From contig CANMKK010000017.1 in the NCBI GenBank assembly GCA_947498455.1, forward strand, positions 1 to 64,000: 64,000 nt of DNA, given 5' to 3'. The DNA is from an uncultured Aquimarina sp. Lineage in GTDB: Bacteria > Bacteroidota > Bacteroidia > Flavobacteriales > Flavobacteriaceae. Shown piece by piece: positions 9,597 to 19,313 of this stretch. The notes under the pieces were generated by a model. That model saw only the letters and a program-made list of their open reading frames with translations. It was not told the origin of the DNA and did not search any database. Every line of letters starts with the position of its first letter. Within the stretch, counting starts at the first letter, position 1. The position numbers and the translations under genes are program-made.

Positions 9597-12152
9597 TTAT
9601 GAATCAGCAGATTTTTCGGCTTTGCTGATTTTTATGGTCAATTCGTTGGAGTCTTCATCTAGATCCATGAAAATAGTATCTCCTTCTTGTAATTGAGCAT
9701 TAATGATCTCCTCTGCAAGTGCATCCTCTATGTATTTTTGGATTGCTCTTTTTAGAGGTCTTGCTCCATATTGTTTGTCGAATCCTTTTTCGGTGATGTA
9801 ATCTTTTGCTTTTTCGCTTAGAGATAATTCATAACCCAATCCTTTTATTCTTCCATATAGTTTGTCTAGTTCAATATCAATAATTTTGTGGATATCTTCG
9901 CGTTCTAATGCGTTAAATACGATAACGTCATCAACACGATTCAGGAATTCCGGTGCGAAAGCCTTTTTTAATGCGCTTTCGATTACTCCTTTGGCGTAAT
10001 CTTCTGACTGAGTCTTTTTTGCAGAAGTTCCGAATCCAACACCTTGTCCGAAATCCTTTAGTTTACGAGCGCCAATATTAGAAGTCATAATAATAATGGC
10101 ATTTCTAAAGTCGATTTTACGTCCTAGACTATCGGTTAGATAACCGTCATCTAGTACTTGTAACATCATATTGAATACATCAGGATGTGCTTTTTCAATT
10201 TCGTCTAATAGTATAACGGCATACGGTTTACGTCTTACTTTTTCGGTAAGCTGTCCGCCTTCTTCGTATCCTACATATCCTGGAGGTGCACCGATAAGTC
10301 TAGATACCGCAAATTTTTCCATATATTCGCTCATGTCAATACGGATCAATGTATCCTCGCTATCAAACAATTCTCTTGCAAGAACTTTTGCTAATTGGGT
10401 TTTCCCAACCCCTGTTTGTCCTAAAAATATAAAGGAACCGATGGGTTTGTTAGGGTCTTTTAATCCTGCACGATTACGTTGTATTGCTTTAACAACTTTA
10501 GCAACAGCATCGTCCTGACCAATAACTTTACCTTTTATTAAGTTAGGAAGCTCGGCAAGTTTGTTGCTTTCTGTTTGGGCTATACGATTAACAGGGATAC
10601 CAGTCATCATAGAAACTACATCAGCAACATCTTCTTCATCTACAGTTTCTTTATGTAGTTTAGAATCTTTTTCCCACTGTTCTTGAGCTATAGCTAATTC
10701 TTTTTCAAGATTTTTTTCGTCATCTCTTAGTTTTGCGGCTTCTTCGTACTTTTGTTTTTTTACAACACTGTTTTTAAGCTCTCTAACCTCTTCTAGTTTT
10801 TTCTCTAGATCAAGAATTTTCTTTGGTACATCTATGTTTGTAATATGGACTCTGGATCCTGCTTCATCTAAAGCGTCTATGGCTTTGTCGGGTAAAAAAC
10901 GGTCAGTCATATATCTATTTGTAAGCTTTACACAAGCCTTAATAGCTTCATCAGTGTAGCTTACATTATGATGTTCCTCGTATTTTTCTTTGATGTTATT
11001 CAAAATCTCTATAGTTTCTTCAATATTAGTTGGTTCTACTATAACTTTTTGAAAACGTCTTTCTAAGGCTCCATCTTTTTCTATATACTGTCGATATTCG
11101 TCTAGAGTGGTTGCTCCAATACATTGAATTTCGCCTCTTGCTAATGCAGGTTTAAACATATTTGATGCATCTAAACTTCCAGTTGCACCACCTGCGCCTA
11201 CAATAGTGTGAATTTCATCTATAAAAAGAATAATGTCTTCATTCTTTTCTAATTCATTCATCACGGCTTTCATTCGCTCTTCGAATTGTCCTCTATACTT
11301 AGTTCCTGCAACCAGGCTTGCTAAATCTAGGGTAACTACTCTTTTGTCGAATAAAATTCTAGAGACTTTTCTTTTTACTATTCTTAGGGCTAGCCCTTCT
11401 GCGATAGCAGATTTACCCACACCGGGTTCTCCTATAAGAAGAGGGTTGTTCTTTTTCCGTCTACTTAATATTTGGGAAACACGTTCAATTTCCTTAGCTC
11501 TACCTACGACAGGGTCAAGTTTACCTTCTTCTGCCATAGCAGTAAGGTCTCTTCCGAAATTATCTAATACGGGAGTTTTGGATTTTTTTGAAGCTTTGCT
11601 TCCTCCTCCAGGAGAGTTAAAAGGGTTTTCTTTTGATGCGTCTCCTTGCATGTCATCATCGTCAGAAAACGATTCAGATTTTGGGCTTTCTATATATTCT
11701 TCTTCGTTAGCAATCATATATTTAAATTGATCTTTAACATTATCATAATCGACCTTAAGCTTATTTAATAGCTTAGTTGTTGGGTCATTTTCGTTTCGTA
11801 AAATACACAATAATAAATGTGCAGTGTTAATTGAGGAGCTCTGAAATAGTTTTGCTTCTAAAAAAGTAGTTTTTAGTGCTCTCTCTGCTTGTCTGGTTAA
11901 GTGTAAATTCTTTTTTTCATTAGTGGCTACTGCTACATTGGGATTTGCAGGACTTAGGATTTCAACTTTTCTTCTCAAATTTGTTAGATCAATATCCAAC
12001 GCATCAAGTATGTTAATTGCTTTACCATTTCCATCACGCAATAGTCCTAACATAAGATGTTCAGTGCCAATAAAATCGTGCCCTAATCTTAGGGCTTCTT
12101 CTTTACTGTAAGAAATTACATCTTTGACTCTAGGTGAAAAATTATCATCCAT
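9597..12152 (-). CDS. clpC: Clp protease ATPase ClpC
   Basis: 851 residues with the ClpC layout: two N-terminal Clp repeats (residues 1-145), a first AAA+ module (GEPGVGKS at 241-248, ILFIDEIHT as Walker B), a UVR-containing middle domain (KYEEAAKLRDDEKNLEKE) and a second AAA+ module (GQTGVGKT at 578-585, VILLDEIEKAHPD). The family unfolds substrates and feeds them to ClpP in the cytoplasm. The UVR motif and general similarity separate it from ClpB and from the T6SS ATPase TssH found at 20.5 kb. It is transcribed alone, divergently from gyrA across a 380-base gap. Confidence 0.95.
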   Translation of the reverse strand: MDDNFSPRVKDVISYSKEEALRLGHDFIGTEHLMLGLLRDGNGKAINILDALDIDLTNLRRKVEILSPANPNVAVATNEKKNLHLTRQAERALKTTFLEAKLFQSSSINTAHLLLCILRNENDPTTKLLNKLKVDYDNVKDQFKYMIANEEEYIESPKSESFSDDDDMQGDASKENPFNSPGGGSKASKKSKTPVLDNFGRDLTAMAEEGKLDPVVGRAKEIERVSQILSRRKKNNPLLIGEPGVGKSAIAEGLALRIVKRKVSRILFDKRVVTLDLASLVAGTKYRGQFEERMKAVMNELEKNEDIILFIDEIHTIVGAGGATGSLDASNMFKPALARGEIQCIGATTLDEYRQYIEKDGALERRFQKVIVEPTNIEETIEILNNIKEKYEEHHNVSYTDEAIKACVKLTNRYMTDRFLPDKAIDALDEAGSRVHITNIDVPKKILDLEKKLEEVRELKNSVVKKQKYEEAAKLRDDEKNLEKELAIAQEQWEKDSKLHKETVDEEDVADVVSMMTGIPVNRIAQTESNKLAELPNLIKGKVIGQDDAVAKVVKAIQRNRAGLKDPNKPIGSFIFLGQTGVGKTQLAKVLARELFDSEDTLIRIDMSEYMEKFAVSRLIGAPPGYVGYEEGGQLTEKVRRKPYAVILLDEIEKAHPDVFNMMLQVLDDGYLTDSLGRKIDFRNAIIIMTSNIGARKLKDFGQGVGFGTSAKKTQSEDYAKGVIESALKKAFAPEFLNRVDDVIVFNALEREDIHKIIDIELDKLYGRIKGLGYELSLSEKAKDYITEKGFDKQYGARPLKRAIQKYIEDALAEEIINAQLQEGDTIFMDLDEDSNELTIKISKAEKSADS

Positions 12153-12532
12153 ATACTTTAGTTTCTTTCTTTTCTCGTATTTCTAAATATAGTAATTTTA
12201 ACAATTACATTGGCAAAAACTATTCCTTTTAATTATAATTAATTTAAATATGACATTTTAGGTTATGCTTGTCATATCTTTTTAGAAGGTATAAATTGTG
12301 CTGATTTTAAATTTTTAATAAACGGTTTTTTTTGAGATATTGTCTTAAGTGAGTAAATAGACAAAAAAAGCTTTAATAATCAAAATCTATGTTTATAGAC
12401 TTATTAACCGTCTTGGATGTAAATGTTGTTAATAAATTACGTATATTAGGTTATATGTTAGCTGTTAATATCGTCTTAATTTCCTTAAATTAGCGCGTTT
12501 AATAAATTAAGTTTTAGAATAAAATAATTTTT
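12153..12532. other. Divergent control region between clpC and gyrA
   Basis: 380 AT-rich bases between two divergent housekeeping genes, so both promoters must lie here. I see no clear TAnnTTTG box, inverted-repeat operator or small ORF. The region also contains several poly-T/poly-A tracts. Confidence 0.4.
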
Positions 12533-15082
12533 ATGGCGGAAGGAGAAAAGCTAATACCTATCAATATTGAAGATGAGATGAAGTCAGCTTACATCGATTA
12601 TTCGATGTCAGTGATTGTTTCACGTGCACTACCAGATGTTAGAGATGGTCTTAAGCCGGTACATAGACGGGTTTTATTCGGAATGCACGAATTAGGTGTT
12701 AGAGCTAATAGTGCTCATAAAAAATCTGCAAGAATTGTTGGAGAAGTTTTAGGTAAGTATCACCCACATGGAGATACCTCTGTTTATGATACAATGGTCA
12801 GGATGGCTCAAGAATGGAGTTTGAGATACATGTTGGTAGATGGTCAAGGTAACTTTGGTTCAGTTGATGGTGATAGTCCGGCAGCTATGCGATATACCGA
12901 AGCGCGTATGCGTAAGATATCTGAAGATATGCTTGCTGATATTGAAAAAGATACAGTAGATCATACTTTAAATTTTGATGATACGCTATATGAACCTACT
13001 GTATTGCCAACAAGAGTTCCTGGATTATTAATTAATGGAGCATCCGGTATTGCGGTTGGTATGGCTACTAATATGCCTCCTCATAATCTGAGTGAAGTTG
13101 TAGATGGTACTATTGCATATATAGATGATAATGATATAGAGATCGATGAACTTATCCAGCATATTAAGGCACCAGATTTTCCAACAGGAGGTACAATATA
13201 TGGATATGATGGAGTAAGAGAAGCATTTAAAACAGGTAGAGGTAGGGTCGTTATACGTGCCAAAGCAAGTTTTGAAGAAGTCAATGGACGAGAGTGTATT
13301 ATTGTAACTGAAATACCTTATCAAGTGAATAAGGCAGATATGATTAAAAAGACTGCTGATCTTGTTAATGATAAGAAAATAGAAGGAATTTCTTCTATTA
13401 GAGATGAATCTGATAGAAAAGGAATGCGTATCGTTTATATTCTTAAAAGAGATGCAATACCTAATATAATTCTTAATTTATTATATAAATACACTGCGCT
13501 ACAATCTTCTTTTAGTGTAAACAATATTGCTCTGGTTAATGGAAGGCCACAGCTATTGAATGTAAAAGAAATGATTCATTATTTCGTGGAACATAGGCAC
13601 GAAGTAGTTGTTCGTAGAACCAAATATGAGTTAAGAAAGGCAGAAGAGAGGGCTCATATTCTAGAAGGACTGATTATCGCTTCTGATAATATTGATGAGG
13701 TAATTGCATTGATAAGAGCTTCGGCTAATGCAGATGAAGCGAGACAGAAGCTTATTGATAGATTTAAACTAACCGAGATTCAGGCGAAAGCAATTGTAGA
13801 GATGCGTCTACGTCAGTTGACAGGACTGGAGCAAGATAAGCTACGAGCGGAGTACGAGGAGTTGATGAAAACTATAGAAGACCTTAGAGATATTCTTGAT
13901 AAGAAAGAACGTCGTATGGATATTATCAAGGAGGAGCTTTTAGAAGTTAAGAATAAATATGGAGATGCGCGTCGTTCTCAAATAGAATATGCAGGAGGAG
14001 ATCTTAGTATAGAAGATATGATCCCTGATGAAAAAGTGGTTATTACTATTTCTCATGCAGGTTATATTAAAAGGACTTCTCTTAATGAGTATAAAAAGCA
14101 AAATAGAGGAGGAGTTGGACAGAAAGGGAGTACAACAAGAAATGAGGATTTCTTAGAACATCTTTTTGTAGGTACTAATCATCAATATATGCTGTTCTTT
14201 ACGCAGAAAGGAAAGTGCTTCTGGATGCGTGTTTATGAAATTCCTGAAGGAAGTAAAACATCTAAGGGAAGAGCAATACAGAACTTGATTAATATTGAAA
14301 ATGATGATAAGGTAAAAGCATTTATTTGCACACAGGATTTAAAAGATGAGGAGTATATCAATTCTCATTTTGTGATTATGGCGACAAAGAAAGGACAGGT
14401 TAAAAAGACTTCTTTAGAGCAATATTCGAGACCTAGAACAAATGGTATCAATGCAATTACTATTAAAGATAATGATGAACTCTTGGAGGCTAAACTTACA
14501 GATGGTAAAAGTCAAGTAATGTTAGCCGTTAAGTCTGGTAAAGCTATACGTTTCGAAGAAGAGAAAACAAGACCAATGGGGCGTGGCGCTTCTGGTGTTA
14601 GAGGAATTCGATTGGCAAATGAAAATGATGAAGTGATCGGAATGGTAGCTGTTAATGATATGGAAAGTAATATTTTAGTTGTTTCTGAAAATGGATATGG
14701 AAAACGATCTAGTTTAGAAGACTATAGGATTACTAATAGAGGAGGAAAAGGAGTGAAAACAATATCTGTTACTGATAAAACAGGTAATTTAGTCGCAATT
14801 AAAAATGTAACAGATACTGATGATTTGATGATTATTAATAAATCAGGAATAGCAATACGATTATCTGTAGAAGATCTAAGAGTAATGGGGCGTGCAACAC
14901 AGGGTGTTCGCTTAATTAACCTAAAAGGAAAAGATTCGATTGCCGCTGTAGCGAAAGTTATGCATGATGAAGATGATGTAGAGGATATTGATGATATAGA
15001 TTCAATTGATGAGACATCTGAAGAGAATAGTACTAACGAAGCATCAGATGGCACGACTATTGATGAATCAACAAATGAATAA
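12533..15082 (+). CDS. gyrA: DNA gyrase subunit A
   Basis: 849 residues. GyrA cuts and reseals DNA for negative supercoiling in complex with GyrB. The N-terminal breakage domain carries the catalytic tyrosine at residue 121 (MRYTEARM) and the quinolone-region motif [10 protein letters not shown] at 77-86. The residue matching E. coli Ser83 is Thr82, a state found naturally in some bacteria, and the Asp87 equivalent (Asp86) is present. The C-terminal DNA-wrapping blades carry the usual repeated basic motifs, and a GyrA box (QKGSTTR) is visible near residue 525. The tail after about residue 815 is very acidic. gyrB is not in the window. Confidence 0.97.
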   Translation: MAEGEKLIPINIEDEMKSAYIDYSMSVIVSRALPDVRDGLKPVHRRVLFGMHELGVRANSAHKKSARIVGEVLGKYHPHGDTSVYDTMVRMAQEWSLRYMLVDGQGNFGSVDGDSPAAMRYTEARMRKISEDMLADIEKDTVDHTLNFDDTLYEPTVLPTRVPGLLINGASGIAVGMATNMPPHNLSEVVDGTIAYIDDNDIEIDELIQHIKAPDFPTGGTIYGYDGVREAFKTGRGRVVIRAKASFEEVNGRECIIVTEIPYQVNKADMIKKTADLVNDKKIEGISSIRDESDRKGMRIVYILKRDAIPNIILNLLYKYTALQSSFSVNNIALVNGRPQLLNVKEMIHYFVEHRHEVVVRRTKYELRKAEERAHILEGLIIASDNIDEVIALIRASANADEARQKLIDRFKLTEIQAKAIVEMRLRQLTGLEQDKLRAEYEELMKTIEDLRDILDKKERRMDIIKEELLEVKNKYGDARRSQIEYAGGDLSIEDMIPDEKVVITISHAGYIKRTSLNEYKKQNRGGVGQKGSTTRNEDFLEHLFVGTNHQYMLFFTQKGKCFWMRVYEIPEGSKTSKGRAIQNLINIENDDKVKAFICTQDLKDEEYINSHFVIMATKKGQVKKTSLEQYSRPRTNGINAITIKDNDELLEAKLTDGKSQVMLAVKSGKAIRFEEEKTRPMGRGASGVRGIRLANENDEVIGMVAVNDMESNILVVSENGYGKRSSLEDYRITNRGGKGVKTISVTDKTGNLVAIKNVTDTDDLMIINKSGIAIRLSVEDLRVMGRATQGVRLINLKGKDSIAAVAKVMHDEDDVEDIDDIDSIDETSEENSTNEASDGTTIDESTNE

Positions 15083-15107
15083 AATAAATCCCATAAAAAA
15101 AGAAGTA

Positions 15108-16388
15108 ATGAGAACTAAATTTATTGTAGCATGTTTCCTAGCTAGTGGTGCTATAGGATTTTCGCAAGTGCCTAAAAAAGCTCTTAAAGAAGCAAATAAG
15201 GCATTAAAATCAGGTAATATTGAAGTTGCTAAAGAAGCGCTAAATGCAGCGGAAGGCTTATTAGGCGCGGCAGATGATAAAATGAAAGCACAATATTATT
15301 TTCTTAAAGCTCAGGTAGCATCTTCATCTAAAGATAAGTCTTTAGAGCAGTTTGAGAAGTCTACGAGTGCGTATGCTAAAGTGTTGGAGATAGAAAAAAC
15401 ATCAGGGAGTTCTAAATATACGGCACAGGCTACGACAGGATTACAGACATTACGTCAGGCTTTGGTAGAAAATGCTATTGAGGATCAAAAAGCAGGAAAC
15501 AATAAAGAGGCCGCTGATAAATTGTATCTAGGATATAAAACAAGTAAAACAGATACGTTATATCTTTATTATGCTGCTTCTAACGCTGTGAATGCTAAAG
15601 ATTATGATACTGCATTAACATATTATAATGAATTGGTTGATCTTGGTTTCAATGGAATAGAAAATATACATCAGGCAATTAATAAGGAGACAGGAAAGGT
15701 TGATCCTTTTGGAGATAAAAATTTAATGATGCTTTCTGTTAAGTCTGGAACACATATTAAGCCAGAAACGATTCAAACACCTTCAAAAAAGTCTGAAATA
15801 ACTAAGAATATAGTGCTTATTTATATTTCTCAAGGTAAAGATGAAGAAGCTATGAAAGCTATGGAGGTTGCTAAGAAAGAAAATCCGGAGGATACTTCTT
15901 TAATGCAAGCTGAAGCAGATATGTTTTATAAACTAGGAAATGTTGCAAAATATAAGGAAATCGTAGAAGCTATTGTGACTAAGGATCCAAACAATCCTGA
16001 TTTGATATTTAATTTAGGTGTGAGTGCTTCTCGTTTAGGAGATAATGAACAAGCATTGGATTACTATAAAAAAGCGATAGAGTTAAAACCTGATTATGGT
16101 GCAGCGCAAATTAACATTGCATCTATCATGTTAGGTGAAGAACAAGCGATTGTTGAAGAGATGAACGGCTTAGGTACTTCTAGTAGTGATTATAAAAGAT
16201 ATGACACTTTGAAACAAAAACGTCAGGATTTATATAAAAATGTAGTTCCTTATTTAGAAGGAGCATTGAAAAGTGATCCTGATAATATTGAAGCTGTAAG
16301 AACGCTTATGAATATTTATTATCAGTTAGATGATGCTAAAGCAGGTGATCTGAAAAATAAATTAAAGGCATTAGAAGGAGGTAACTAA
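15108..16388 (+). CDS. Exported TPR protein downstream of gyrA
   Basis: 426 residues beginning with a signal peptide (MRTKFIVACFLASGAIGFSQ). The frame is open upstream into gyrA, but ATG 15108, 25 bases after the gyrA stop, is the only start that puts the signal peptide at the N-terminus. Several TPR-like helical pairs are visible: about residues 22-60, 125-190 and most clearly 235-345 (LIFNLGVSASRLGDNEQALD, YYKKAIELKPDYGAAQINIA). TPR proteins are binding scaffolds; the partner is unknown. The close spacing suggests co-transcription with gyrA, and a strong terminator follows. Confidence 0.85.
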   Translation: MRTKFIVACFLASGAIGFSQVPKKALKEANKALKSGNIEVAKEALNAAEGLLGAADDKMKAQYYFLKAQVASSSKDKSLEQFEKSTSAYAKVLEIEKTSGSSKYTAQATTGLQTLRQALVENAIEDQKAGNNKEAADKLYLGYKTSKTDTLYLYYAASNAVNAKDYDTALTYYNELVDLGFNGIENIHQAINKETGKVDPFGDKNLMMLSVKSGTHIKPETIQTPSKKSEITKNIVLIYISQGKDEEAMKAMEVAKKENPEDTSLMQAEADMFYKLGNVAKYKEIVEAIVTKDPNNPDLIFNLGVSASRLGDNEQALDYYKKAIELKPDYGAAQINIASIMLGEEQAIVEEMNGLGTSSSDYKRYDTLKQKRQDLYKNVVPYLEGALKSDPDNIEAVRTLMNIYYQLDDAKAGDLKNKLKALEGGN

Positions 16389-16425
16389 TTTTTTTATCTT
16401 CCATAAGATATATTTTAAATATATA

Positions 16426-16463
16426 AATCCCCTGAAAAGTAATTTTCAGGGGATTTTATTTTT
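16426..16463 (+). terminator. Terminator after the gyrA-TPR unit
   Basis: A perfect 13-pair stem, AATCCCCTGAAAA, with a GTAA loop, followed by a T-rich tract. It also lies downstream of the convergent gene at 16530. Confidence 0.9.
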
Positions 16464-16529
16464 AAGGAGATAAGTTATCCGTAGTCGTATGCCAGAGGCG
16501 TTTTTTATGAACTAGATATTGGTGTTATG

Positions 16530-16946
16530 TTATGCTCTTCTATACGAAAAATCGTATTCCAAAAGTTGTAAACTATTTTGTAGATGTCCTTTTACGATAT
16601 TCATCATTCTTTTGTTTAGAGCAGAAGAGTTTTGAGTGTAAAAAGAGTATTCATCAACAGTAAATTGACCGATAATCATTCCTTTAAGTCCATTTCTAAA
16701 TTTCATGTCTTTTTGGATAGCATTTTCGATAAAAGACAAACGATTTTCTGTAGAAAGGTCGTAAAAAGTGTTTTTTCGTTTTCGAATATAATTTCTAAAA
16801 ACCTCAATAATTAATTCGTTTTGTAATTTAATTATTGGTCTAATGGTTTTATTCTGAAATTGTTCGTCATTAGACATGTTATCAGAGACTCTTGCATTAA
16901 GAATATCTGGTCTGATAGCTAATAAATTTGTTTCCCTGTTTTCCAT
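16530..16946 (-). CDS. Conserved flavobacterial protein of unknown function, 138 aa
   Basis: A soluble, helix-rich protein without signal peptide or membrane segment. The N-terminus (NLLAIRPDILNARVSDNMSN) and the core (FRNGLKGMIIGQFTVDEYSFY) resemble a small family found across Flavobacteriaceae that databases often label glyoxalase. I see no metal ligands of the glyoxalase fold, so that name is probably an annotation artefact. Codon use and AT content match its neighbours. Function unknown. Confidence 0.75.
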   Translation of the reverse strand: MENRETNLLAIRPDILNARVSDNMSNDEQFQNKTIRPIIKLQNELIIEVFRNYIRKRKNTFYDLSTENRLSFIENAIQKDMKFRNGLKGMIIGQFTVDEYSFYTQNSSALNKRMMNIVKGHLQNSLQLLEYDFSYRRA

Positions 16947-17140
16947 AATAAAGAACGTTTACTAAAAATACAGAATTGTTTAATCGAAAATTCAACTGTA
17001 TCAGTAGAGTTTTAAACCAGTTATGAACATTGTGTTATTTATTCTAAAAAGTCATATCATTTTTGCTTGAAGTTTATTTTGGTAGAAATTTCGTAAAAAT
17101 GAAAACATGTATTTTTAATTCTTTTTAGATAACCATAATA

Positions 17141-17303
17141 ATACCAGTTGTTGTTTGAATTTACTGGAAAAGAAAATAAAGATTTTTTTGTTTCAATTTC
17201 AGCATAAAAATTAAGCATAGCAGGGCTACGGTTTATTTTTATTCTGAAATTGAGGCGCAAAAAAGAACATTTTATTACGGTAAATTCAAATGACAAATGG
17301 TAT
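17141..17303 (+). repeat. Dispersed TIR element, complete copy (MITE-like)
   Basis: 163 bases bounded by inverted repeats: 17141-17164 (ATACCAGTTGTTG...) and 17280-17303 (...CAAATGGTAT) pair at 21 of 24 positions. A second internal inverted repeat (CAATTTCAG near 17194, CTGAAATTG near 17243) lets the whole unit fold into a long imperfect hairpin. It encodes nothing convincing. Partial copies lie at 9361-9474 and 45852-45944. The structure fits a miniature inverted-repeat element mobilised in trans; a target duplication is not obvious. Confidence 0.8.
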
Positions 17304-17484
17304 AAATAGCAAATTAAAGCTCTAGTGTATCTAACGTGTTAAGGAATTATAAATATTGCCGTACCAGATTATTAAATTTTCGTTGAGATTTAGTGAATAA
17401 CCTAAGAGTACTCTTTTTGAAATTTATACTTTTGTTAGTATTCAGAATACAATATCAAAAAATGAATTTAGATAATTAAGAATT

Positions 17485-18375
17485 ATGCAGTTTGGAAAAG
17501 TAGAGAATCCTGAACATATTGATTTTACATTACCAGTAGATCATAGTGATACATCAAAAGTGTTGAGTAATGGTGCTAATAATAATGTTTCTATATATGT
17601 AGGGTGTGCTAAGTGGAATAGACAGGACTTAAAAGGATTTTATCCTAGAGGCACTAAGGATGAGTTGTATTACTATTCTAGACAGTTTAACTCTATAGAA
17701 CTTAATGCTACATTCTATAGAATTTTCCCAGAAGATCAGTTTAAGAAATGGTATGATAAAACACCTGAAGGTTTTAGGTTTTTTCCAAAATTAGTACAAA
17801 ATATATCACATCTTAAAAGGTTGAATGATGATGTACAGCCTTATGTTGATCAGTATCTGGCTAATGCGATTCATCTAAAAGAAAAGTTGGGTACCATTTT
17901 TTTACAAATGCATGGTAATTTTTCGCCCAAATATTTTGATAGAGTAATTAATTTTATGAATAATTGGCCTAAGGAGATACGGTTGGCAGTAGAATTTAGA
18001 CACACAGATTGGTTTAATGACGCGGTAGTAGCGAGTGAATTATACGATTTATTGCAAGGTAATAATATTGCAAATATTATAACAGATACCGCTGGGAGAA
18101 GGGATTTATTACATATGAGATTGACTAATAAAGAAGCTTTTATACGATATGTTGGGGCAAATCATACAACAGACTATACCAGGCTAGATGATTGGGTTAA
18201 GCGTTTGCGGTTATGGAAAAATCAAGGGATAGAACATATACATTTTTTTGTGCATCAAAATATCGAAAAAGAATCCCCTTTATTGTCTAAGTATTTTATT
18301 CAATCAGTAAATGAACAACTAAACTTTAATTTAACAATTCCGAACCATTCTTCTAGTGAAGAAACATTGTTTTAA
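17485..18375 (+). CDS. DUF72 family protein
   Basis: 296 residues, cytoplasmic. It matches the DUF72/YecE family, a TIM-barrel-like fold: IYVGCAKWNRQDLKGFYP near residue 35, ELNATFYRIFP near 72, the KLVQNISHLKRL segment, AVEFRHTDWF near 165, and a C-terminal FFVHQN. No enzyme activity is established for the family. The gene stands alone; its upstream region contains the MITE-like element, ending 181 bases before the start codon. Confidence 0.88.
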   Translation: MQFGKVENPEHIDFTLPVDHSDTSKVLSNGANNNVSIYVGCAKWNRQDLKGFYPRGTKDELYYYSRQFNSIELNATFYRIFPEDQFKKWYDKTPEGFRFFPKLVQNISHLKRLNDDVQPYVDQYLANAIHLKEKLGTIFLQMHGNFSPKYFDRVINFMNNWPKEIRLAVEFRHTDWFNDAVVASELYDLLQGNNIANIITDTAGRRDLLHMRLTNKEAFIRYVGANHTTDYTRLDDWVKRLRLWKNQGIEHIHFFVHQNIEKESPLLSKYFIQSVNEQLNFNLTIPNHSSSEETLF

Positions 18376-18796
18376 TAGTAGAATTTAGCAATCTTGATTT
18401 TTAAGTTTTTAACTGTCTTGTAATTATCACATTTTATTTTTGTTATCTCCTTTAGTATTTTTCAACTTGGCTCAATAAAAACTATGTCAAGGGGTTGTTT
18501 TTCTAACGAATTAATAGGTCTCGATTGCAATTGATTTGGTGGTGTGATATAACCATTTGATTTTTATTGAAATAAGGATCTAGGTCGGTAAGTTTCTTGA
18601 ATATTACAGAGTTCTTTTTTCTTAAATACTCTCTAAAAGTATGTGCTAAAAATTGATTGTCCTACTATTAAGGAAGTGATTTGACACGAAATGTTTTTGT
18701 ACAGTAAATGTTAAAAAACAAACAAAATTAGCATTTAATCTATTTTATATGTAATTTATCGATGTTTTGTGTGGTAAAGTTCAATGTATTGATCTA
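18376..18796. other. Intergenic stretch, no gene seen
   Basis: About 420 bases between the DUF72 gene and a small secreted-protein gene. I find no convincing ORF, RNA fold or repeat; the 3' end leads into a good -7 promoter box. Confidence 0.5.
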
Positions 18797-18804
18797 TACA
18801 TTTG
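18797..18804 (+). promoter_or_regulatory. -7 promoter box (TACATTTG)
   Basis: An exact TAnnTTTG match 44 bases before ATG 18848. The in-frame ATG at 18809 would lie at or before the transcription start, so this box supports the later start. A TTTG lies 27 bases further up, a longer spacer than usual. Confidence 0.55.
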
Positions 18805-18847
18805 AAATATGTTTACCTTACTTCTAAATAATTTAAAAAACTCACGT

Positions 18848-19228
18848 ATGATAAAATATTTACACAATCTACTTATTCTTTTTTTCTTATGTTTTGCCAG
18901 TATTTCACAGGCGCAAAATGCGTCAGAATCATATAATCATGAATTATTGCATAGTACAATATCTGCTTTAGATTCTGATGAGAATTTTGTAAAAAAACCA
19001 CCAGTAAAAAAGAAGGTTAATTCTTACTTTTTTGTTCTGCCCACTATTATTTCATCGGAACACGGACACCAGCATAATGATATATCTCAATCGGATTTCA
19101 TATCTTTTGATCAAGTCGCAGATTTTAATTGTTCTGGTGGTTTTTGCATGGATAGGTCTCATTTTCATAAGAAAGGAATAACCACAAAAAAACAATTATT
19201 CGATTATTTTATAAGGATGAGCTGTTAA
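18848..19228 (+). CDS. Small secreted His-rich protein of unknown function
   Basis: 126 residues from ATG 18848: a signal peptide (MIKYLHNLLILFFLCFASISQAQ), then a mature domain of about 100 residues. Noticeable features are clusters of histidines (SSEHGHQHND, DRSHFHKK) and three cysteines, two in SGGFCMD and at the extreme C-terminus (RMSC). Such residues could bind a metal ion, but no family is recognised and the idea is only inference. It has its own promoter and no clear operon partner. Confidence 0.6.
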   Translation: MIKYLHNLLILFFLCFASISQAQNASESYNHELLHSTISALDSDENFVKKPPVKKKVNSYFFVLPTIISSEHGHQHNDISQSDFISFDQVADFNCSGGFCMDRSHFHKKGITTKKQLFDYFIRMSC

Positions 19229-19264
19229 TTATTTAAATGTTTTCTAGTATTTCTGAGTATTTAA

Positions 19265-19294
19265 TTGAGCAATAGATATATTAAACTATTTTTG
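19265..19294 (+). promoter_or_regulatory. Promoter of the DEAD-box helicase gene
   Basis: TTG at 19265-19267 and TATTTTTG at 19287-19294 form a -33/-7 pair with a 19-base spacer. The predicted leader before ATG 19314 is only about a dozen bases. Confidence 0.6.
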
Positions 19295-19313
19295 CTGTTC
19301 AAAATAGTAGAAA

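Noticed and set aside
12533..15082. Thr82 in GyrA as acquired quinolone resistance
   Set aside because: Threonine at this position is the natural state in some species; no evidence of a recent mutation.
16530..16946. Glyoxalase function
   Set aside because: No glyoxalase metal ligands or fold signature; the label appears to be inherited annotation.
17057..17296. 79-residue minus-strand ORF
   Set aside because: It lies within the MITE-like repeat and has no protein features; the DNA repeat explains the open frame.
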